Positions 58,098 to 64,000 of a DNA stretch of 64,000 nt are shown here, piece by piece (within the stretch, counting starts at the first letter, position 1; every line of letters begins with the position of its first letter). The notes beneath the pieces are model-generated. The model saw only the letters and a list, made by a program, of their open reading frames with translations, was not told where the DNA came from and did not search any database. Position numbers and translations under genes: made by a program. The stretch is from Hygrophila difformis (Eukaryota > Streptophyta > Magnoliopsida > Lamiales > Acanthaceae): assembly GCA_030278955.1 (NCBI GenBank), contig JAOANR010000015.1:35496487-35560486 (forward strand). The letters run 5' to 3'.

Positions 58098-58654
58098 TGT
58101 TGAAATCCCACATGGAATAAGTTGTGAGAATTTCCTTGATTTATATGGATATCAGTCATTCGACTCATTATCAATCGGCTTTGAGCTGGATCTCTTGTAA
58201 TTTGTAAACTACGATGCTGTTATCACCCAAAAAATATATGACTAGTCCACATTGCTCCATAGGAATTATCGAGCAAAAATAAGAAGGCGGATAAGGACTA
58301 GCGGCGGTTTCCCCGAGAGATTGAAGGTGGATGAACGTGGCATCATAGGGAGTTTGACGACCTGGCTTGAAGCATTAACCACGTTAGCAAGAGAGGATGA
58401 CTCCTTATAAATACTAGTGGCAGAATCCAAGAGAAGGGACCTCAACCTCTCCAAAGAGAAGCCGTACTTTACATTTTTTTCTTTTCTGCAATTTCCTTCC
58501 TGTACTTTTGTTTTTGTTCTTCCATTCTGCAATTTTATTCCTTTACAGTTTTCTTTAAATTCTTGTAATTCCTTTCTGCAATTTTTTGTAAGTTTCTTCA
58601 AAATTCTTCAATCAAAATAGAGGTTTCTCATTCACAAAAATTTCTCGGTTAACA
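58098..58654 (+). repeat. Probable 5' LTR of a truncated LTR retrotransposon
   Basis: Starts TGTTGAAATCCCACATGG and ends GGTTAACA. It is followed by AATTGGCACGCCCAATGGGA, which resembles the primer-site region of plant Ty3/gypsy elements. Promoter-like and leader sequence lies at 58400-58640. No matching 3' LTR is inside the window. Confidence 0.7.
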
Positions 58655-58710
58655 AATTGGCACGCCCAATGGGACACGAGATTGAGACCATATCCGCTTA
58701 GATCCAGTTT

Positions 58711-59274
58711 ATGCAACTTAGATCTGGACGAATAGTAAGAGACTTAACTCAAAAATTTGAAGAAATATCACTACACGAGGACACACCGATTAGAACACTT
58801 TCTGAGAACGCCGATGATGCGGCGACTACCTCTCAACCACCGCAAGGGATAATGCAAGTCCCAACCCTTTCGGAACAAATGCGGCTATCGATGACTGAAT
58901 CGATGGCCGAATTCATGCCTTTGCTTACGAGGCACCTTATGGACGTATTGCGGCCTGCCATGGCCGATCAAACTGACAGGATATGTGGATCCTTGCGTAC
59001 TCCACAAGAGGGGTCTATCCCTGCAAATGGCCTCAATGTGCCACCAAGCATCATAGGGCCGTATGGCGGCCTACAAAGGACTTGGGGGATAACATCTGGT
59101 CAGCCGCCACTTTCCGAGTTTGGAGGCCTGGCGAGTTTGCCCACATTCCCATCTACTCTTGCTTTCACTCATACGTCACCTAACATGCCGAATTTTTGTT
59201 ATGCGGCGCCTCCCATGCCGATGTATACTACATCCGGATACTTGGCGTCTAGCACTGTACCATGTTGTACCTGA
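58711..59274 (+). pseudogene. Gag-like N-terminal fragment of a Ty3/gypsy-type element
   Basis: 187 codons starting MQLRSGRIVRDLTQKFEEIS, a start typical of plant gypsy gag proteins. It continues with a Ser/Thr/Pro-rich region (FMPLLTRHLMDVLRPAMADQ; MPNFCYAAPPMPMYTTSGY). The capsid core and nucleocapsid are missing because another retroelement's LTR (TGATAAATG...) begins at 59272, so the last codons are formed by the insertion junction. Confidence 0.65.
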
Positions 59275-61069
59275 TAAATGTTTTTCACTACTCATATTTT
59301 ACCACAAGCGGATGGTTGTCATCAAGTAATAAAAACCGGTGAATAACCGAGTCGAACCACAGTGAATTTCAGAATATTATTTCGTTCCAGAGAAGATTTT
59401 AATTGTTTTTAAGTTTATTAAATATATTTTATATATTTTAAAAGAGTTTGTTTAATTCTAGAGTTGATTAAATTAAAAACAGTAGCATTAAATTTAAAAA
59501 TAAAGCAAGTTAAATTTTTAATTAATAAAAAATATAGATGGGAGATGCTTGTAATGTTTTAAATATTGCCATCTTTATATAGAATAGAAATTGCATATTG
59601 ATTTAGCATTTTCCAATGCCTGAAAAGATCAATTTCTTAAATTTTAAATATTTTATAAAGATTAAAAATATAGTAATTTTCTAAAATTCAAATTATGCTT
59701 AGACGGACTTAATGGAAGCTAATTAAATTATCTAACATTCTGCAATCATTATGCACATGCCAAAATCTATTTTTAATGTAATTTATTCCCAATACCGGTA
59801 CTAAAATATAAATTCTACTTTTTATCTCCCGATTTAGTAAAGCAGAACTCACAGAATTAGATTCTAACATTCAGTTATGCAGGATAGTGTAAATAACATA
59901 ATAAACATGGTAAAATATTGATGAAACATGGTAAAATGGATTATAATACTAAATTTAGAATGTGAACAGATTTATATTATGCCAGATTAAACTTAAACAG
60001 ATTAATATAGATTGATCGATCATATTAGATTAGCAGATTAAGAATGCAAATTTCAGATTTTTGCCAAAACAGATTCATCGATCAATTGCAGGCATCCAAT
60101 ACATAATCCTAATTCAAATTCTAACATCATTACAGATTAATCCAGATTTAACACAGAAACATCGACATTTATTATACTTCCATAAAAACATAGATTCGTA
60201 CTTCAAAAGTGATTCTGAACTCCCGTTCTAGATCACTCCTAACACGAACATTACAGAAATCCGTCTACAAATTTGAAACATAATAGCAGATTACATTTAG
60301 AGGCAAATTCATAACATTACAAAGCAAGAAAAAGAAAGGCAACATCTAGAATAGGAAGAACTCGATCAGAATGGCATCCTGTCCAATTCCTCCGGCTTGA
60401 TTTTGTGTTTCCGGCCTTCTTCTCCCATTAGTAAGTGTTTACAGATTGTTTTTGTCGAGTATTATAAGTCTGAATGAAGAAGAAAGGCGAAGAATGGCAT
60501 TTAAAACCAAGTTCGGGAGGTTAGAAAACTGCCCAACCGCGACTGTGGCGCTCAGGACCTGTTTTAGGCGCCACCAAGGAGATGCGGCGCATCCTGACGA
60601 TATTCCCAAATTTCTGATTGCGGCGCCAAAAGTGGCGCCTGGAGGGTGATTTCGGCGCCGCCAAGCACGTGCGGCGCATCCTGAAGCTTTTTCATCCGAA
60701 ATTTTCCTAAGTGTTGAAATGGCGCCTGGGTTGGCGCTCCGAGGTCGTTTCTGGCGCCGCTATGCCCATGCGGCGCATCCTGGGCACATTCTAGTGTTGA
60801 AAAATTCGAATTTGACATTCTTTATCCTCCGAACATCTTTCTTTCCTCATTTTAATGCCTGAAACATCACTGCAATGTATTAGATTTGCCAAAGTCTTAT
60901 TACAAAGCATAAAACATAGTAATGAGCTCAATTTAACCATGATTATTAGTTTGTATAAATCGCATGAAATATAAACTAAAATCCCTAAAAATAAGGTTAC
61001 ATGCATGCATTTTAGACATATTTTAGTGCAATTTAAGCTCATTTAAATGTGGTTTCACAGGGTGCATCA
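59272..61069 (-). repeat. 3' LTR (1.8 kb) of a minus-strand LTR retrotransposon
   Basis: Read on the minus strand it starts TGATGCACCCTGTGAAACC (at 61069) and ends AAAAACATTTATCA (at 59272), so both tips are TGAT...ATCA. The minus-strand purine tract AGTGTGAGGATGT lies just outside at 61070. It appears to have inserted into the gag-like fragment on its left. The other LTR lies beyond the window. Confidence 0.75.
60545..60790. repeat. Three GGCGCC-rich repeats inside the LTR
   Basis: Three units of about 80-90 bp, each ending (A/G)TGCGGCGCATCCTG at about 60581, 60670 and 60769, and each holding GGCGCC palindromes and a TGGCGC(C/T)-type block. They form a GC-rich island in AT-rich sequence. 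Confidence 0.85.
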
Positions 61070-61090
61070 ACATCCTCACACTTAAATATT
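61070..61090 (-). other. Polypurine tract of the minus-strand element
   Basis: Read on the minus strand, TTTAAGTGTGAGGATGT directly precedes the LTR. It is the expected plus-strand priming site. Confidence 0.6.
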
Positions 61091-61587
61091 GCTCGTCCCT
61101 TGAGTAATGAGATCAATTAACACATCAACATGTCAATCAAGATAATAAAGATAAAGTCTTTATAGTTCTGCTAAATCATAGATTTCAACAACGCAATGAG
61201 CTTAAAGGGTTCACAAGTTTAATGTGCTAGAACATGGTAAATTATCATGCCTCAGTTGTCAAAACCAGGTATCCAAAGCACTTACAATACAGAAAACAGA
61301 TTAATCACACATAGTAACTCGAAATGGGAGAGTGAATAATGTAAATATGCTTTTTCTATACCAGTCTTCAAATATGCTCAATTAATGACTCGGTTTCACA
61401 ATTATTCCAGACACTTTGGCTGAGTTGTAGACGGTTGAATTCCAAAAGCTACTCATGTCTAAGAATACGTGCCAGTCATATAGTCAAGAGTTTATAAGTT
61501 TCTGTTTAATACCCCTTTATTGCATTTTTTTTTTCAATCTTGCATTTTCTATATTGTTTCTCTTCTTTTCTTTTTGCAAGATTTAAT

Positions 61588-61636
<49 letters not shown>

Positions 61637-62599
61637 TTCTTTTTATTTTTTATATATAGGGGATTTACTCTGACTTTATGTGTAACTAAGAATTTAAGAA
61701 GACTTGGAACGAGCATATTCATATATAAATAATGATAACTCTCCACATAATAAATAAACTAGTCTAATTAATCAAGAAGCTTTCTGCAAGGTAAACAAGA
61801 TTGTCACCAGTTCGAACAACTAACAAGGTAATTTAACAAAGCCTAGAACTTTAAACTAAGAAACCGAATACTCATTAAGTTGTAAAATCAGATTTAAGCA
61901 GAACATTTAGACTTGTTTTGATTTTATCCAGATTGGCAATGATGTGATAATCTCTAAATAATAGCACCACTGGGAAAACATAATTTAAATCTAACATAAT
62001 TAATGTATCCATGTTATGCATGTACCACTTTATTTAAAGCATAATAAATATTAAAAGAAAACTAAGCTCTGACCAAAGTACCTCATGCAGATTGGTAAAT
62101 ATAAAAACATGGAAAGATCACACCTGGAGTACTTAGACTTTAGAATTTCACTTCATCGTCATGGACGTCCCCCTTTTTGCTTCTTTGTGGCATACCCTTC
62201 TTCTTAATTTATTTATATGGTATTCACTCAACAAAAGATGATCATTAGTGCACAAGGTAAATTATAAATTAAAATAAACAAGTAATTCATCCATAATTTA
62301 TTTAATATCATATTTTTACTATTTAAATTCAGATTTTTAATTTTTATTAGCACTTTTTATTAGTTAAATAAATATGGATAGATTTAATTAAAATATTAAA
62401 TTTATAAATTTACCAAAAGTAAAATACCACAAGTTCTAGCAACTTTTACACAAAGATGCTAATTTAAAGTAAGCAAACTACTATCAAAATTAAGCTAACC
62501 AAAACAAATTTAACAAAAGGGAGCAATCCTATCTAATAAGACATCTAGAAAGCTAAAGATCTATCAGAATCAGCTACCCCGGCTTCCCTAGTATCATCA
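61091..62599. other. Untranslated region between the extra ORF and the 3' LTR
   Basis: AT-rich, without ORFs. Contains a (CT)n microsatellite at 61592-61630. The sequence CTTAAATATTGCTCGTCCCT at 61081 is of a kind seen next to LTRs of plant gypsy-type elements. Confidence 0.5.
61592..61630. repeat. (CT)n microsatellite
   Basis: About 19 CT units. Confidence 0.95.
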
Positions 62600-63979
62600 T
62601 CACCATTTTTGAACATATCGGTCACCTAAGCTTTCAGACATGAAGTGCTCAAGTCTGGAAGAAAGTCGTGCAAGTTGTATCTGTGTACTATCCTCCTTCT
62701 TCTTTATCTTGGCTCTAAGCTGATGAATCTCATAAGTCATCCTATTAAGTGCAATCTCTGCAGACTCTGCACTAGTACCAGATGTACTAGGTATGTCAGC
62801 ATGATGAGTAGGTGCTCTGCGAGGTGAAGTCGGGTAAGCCAGCTTGGTATAGAAGTTTTTGAAAGAGATAGGAGGTTTCCTTGCCAAATCCTGAGCATAG
62901 GGTCCTAAATCCACTCCAGCTCTCTCACAAAGTTCCCAAATAAGTGCAGGGAATCCAAGTGTAGTTCTTGCAGCATCAGATGCCATGCTATCCAGCTCAC
63001 TTGCTATCATCTCTCCAATATCAATAGACAACCCATTCTTCACACAATATACAAAGTACAACTCCTCTGCACTAGGCTGTGAAGTATGTGAAGTAGGATA
63101 GACCATACGCTTGTCGAGCAAGTAAATCTGGTATAGTGGGGCATCCATCAAAGTAGCAACAACTTTTTGATTTTTCAAATCCTCTATGTAGGCAACTTTC
63201 TTTTGCTTCTCAAACATCTCCTTTAAGATTTTCTTCTCCAATTCCGGTCCTCCTTCTTCCTCATAGATAGGCTCATAAAAGTTTTGTTTCTTTGTAGCCG
63301 GACAAGAAACATTCACAGCGCCATAAAGCTGATTGATTATTGCAGGACTATATGGCACAGACACTCCCCTAATCCATGAAGTAAAGTGTTCATACCGGGA
63401 ATTGCATAGAAATTGCCTAGTAAGCTCCCAGGAGTAAATTTCGTCCGGATGCTCAGCGAATTTCATCCATAATCGGCTCATCAGAGCATCATGAACCGAA
63501 ACTCGCTCCATGTCATCTTTAGTGAAACCTTTGTCTTGGATAATCCATCTTTTCACCATTCTTTGATAATAGGAATATGTTGTTTGATTTATAAAAATAG
63601 CCGGATTGAAGATGTCTCCAGTTAGTTCCTTCAAGGGAGGTGTATCATCCTTCCTATTATGACTTTTTCTCTTTGCTTTGGAACCACGTGAACGCTTAGT
63701 CCCCTCCGGAGAAACTTCTTCCGGAGATTCAACTTCATCCTCTTCCTGCTGTGGATCATCCTCTTCCTGTTGAGCAGAATAGAAAGGAACTTCGTCTCCC
63801 TCCACAGAATCAACAACCACCAAGTCATCCACAAACATATCTTCATTACCGACAGCAGCTGGCTCCAGATTGGGTTCTCTAATAACAAAGGGCTGTGATG
63901 GAGGAAGCTCCTGGGCTTTCTGCTTCTTTCCGGCATTGTTTCTATTGGTTCCTTGGGTTGTTTTCCTCTTAGGTCTCAT
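62600..63979 (-). CDS. Extra ORF of an LTR retrotransposon ('putative plant transposon protein' type), 459 aa
   Basis: Single uninterrupted exon starting MRPKRKTTQGTNRNN. The N-terminal 120 residues are charged with nuclear-localisation-like clusters (KRSRGSKAKRKSHNRK). The middle (about 140-380) resembles the domain annotated as putative plant transposon protein (NQTTYSYYQRMVKRWII, YCVKNGLSIDIGEMIASEL, LIWELCERAGV). The last 60 residues form a likely coiled coil (ALNRMTYEIHQLRAKIKKKE). It lies on the same strand as, and 1.5 kb before, the 3' LTR, the place where Tat-lineage gypsy elements often carry additional ORFs. Its molecular function is not known to me. An unspliced, open 459-codon frame argues that the element is not old. 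Confidence 0.7.
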   Translation of the reverse strand: MRPKRKTTQGTNRNNAGKKQKAQELPPSQPFVIREPNLEPAAVGNEDMFVDDLVVVDSVEGDEVPFYSAQQEEDDPQQEEDEVESPEEVSPEGTKRSRGSKAKRKSHNRKDDTPPLKELTGDIFNPAIFINQTTYSYYQRMVKRWIIQDKGFTKDDMERVSVHDALMSRLWMKFAEHPDEIYSWELTRQFLCNSRYEHFTSWIRGVSVPYSPAIINQLYGAVNVSCPATKKQNFYEPIYEEEGGPELEKKILKEMFEKQKKVAYIEDLKNQKVVATLMDAPLYQIYLLDKRMVYPTSHTSQPSAEELYFVYCVKNGLSIDIGEMIASELDSMASDAARTTLGFPALIWELCERAGVDLGPYAQDLARKPPISFKNFYTKLAYPTSPRRAPTHHADIPSTSGTSAESAEIALNRMTYEIHQLRAKIKKKEDSTQIQLARLSSRLEHFMSESLGDRYVQKW

Positions 63980-64000
63980 GATAACGGAGTCTAGGAAGAT

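Overview
This window is nuclear DNA of a flowering plant, most likely a eudicot. The genes have many short exons with GT-AG introns, intergenic DNA is AT-rich, plant transposable elements of several classes are present, and the cellular genes match plant-specific families. LCAT3-type phospholipase A1 lying next to a TMEM62-like metallophosphoesterase matches the Arabidopsis order At3g03310/At3g03305, from memory. An asterid is possible, but the sequence does not fix the species.

Layout. 0.3-4.3 kb (minus): calreticulin-3 (CRT3), 13 exons, apparently out of frame at its ER-retrieval signal. 5.6-9.4 kb (minus): mitochondrial acyl carrier protein with a 3.4 kb intron. 10.0-14.6 kb: an internally deleted relative of a Kaonashi-type Mutator element, made of a plus-strand DUF1985 gene fragment and a minus-strand transposase fragment joined tail to tail. 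15.9-17.6 kb: a cluster of miniature elements. 17.99-23.54 kb: a complete-ended but defective Ty1/copia retrotransposon with 5-bp target duplication ACGTC. 23.84-28.60 kb (plus): LCAT3-type phospholipase A1, 11 exons. 30.10-55.71 kb (plus): a TMEM62-like metallophosphoesterase whose first intron is 22.8 kb long.

That intron holds the most striking object in the window: a Mutator-like element of about 22 kb (30705-52689). Its terminal inverted repeats continue into arrays of short palindromic TTGGCCCGG-type words. It carries two convergent genes that look largely intact. One is an 852-residue MURA-type transposase (D429/D491/E590, SWIM finger, two CCHC knuckles). The other is a DUF1985/Ulp1-type (C48) SUMO-protease-like gene with the full H-D-Q-C catalytic signature. 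Between them lie about 5.5 kb of nested fold-back repeats (36.4-41.9 kb). A tandemly duplicated, frame-neutral exon occurs in the DUF1985 gene of this element. Repeated exons occur at the same place in the small relative at 10-14 kb.

58.1-64 kb: a truncated LTR retrotransposon (LTR plus gag-like start) abutting a second, minus-strand LTR element. The second has a 1.8 kb LTR containing three copies of a GGCGCC-rich repeat, and an extra ORF (459 aa, 'putative plant transposon protein' type) beside its 3' LTR. It runs off the window end.

The four cellular genes show no joint pathway. Two act in the endomembrane system (CRT3 in ER folding control, the metallophosphoesterase as a membrane protein), one in mitochondrial fatty-acid synthesis and one in phospholipid hydrolysis. 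Their proximity looks like ordinary synteny. All exon limits come from reading splice signals and reading frame by eye.
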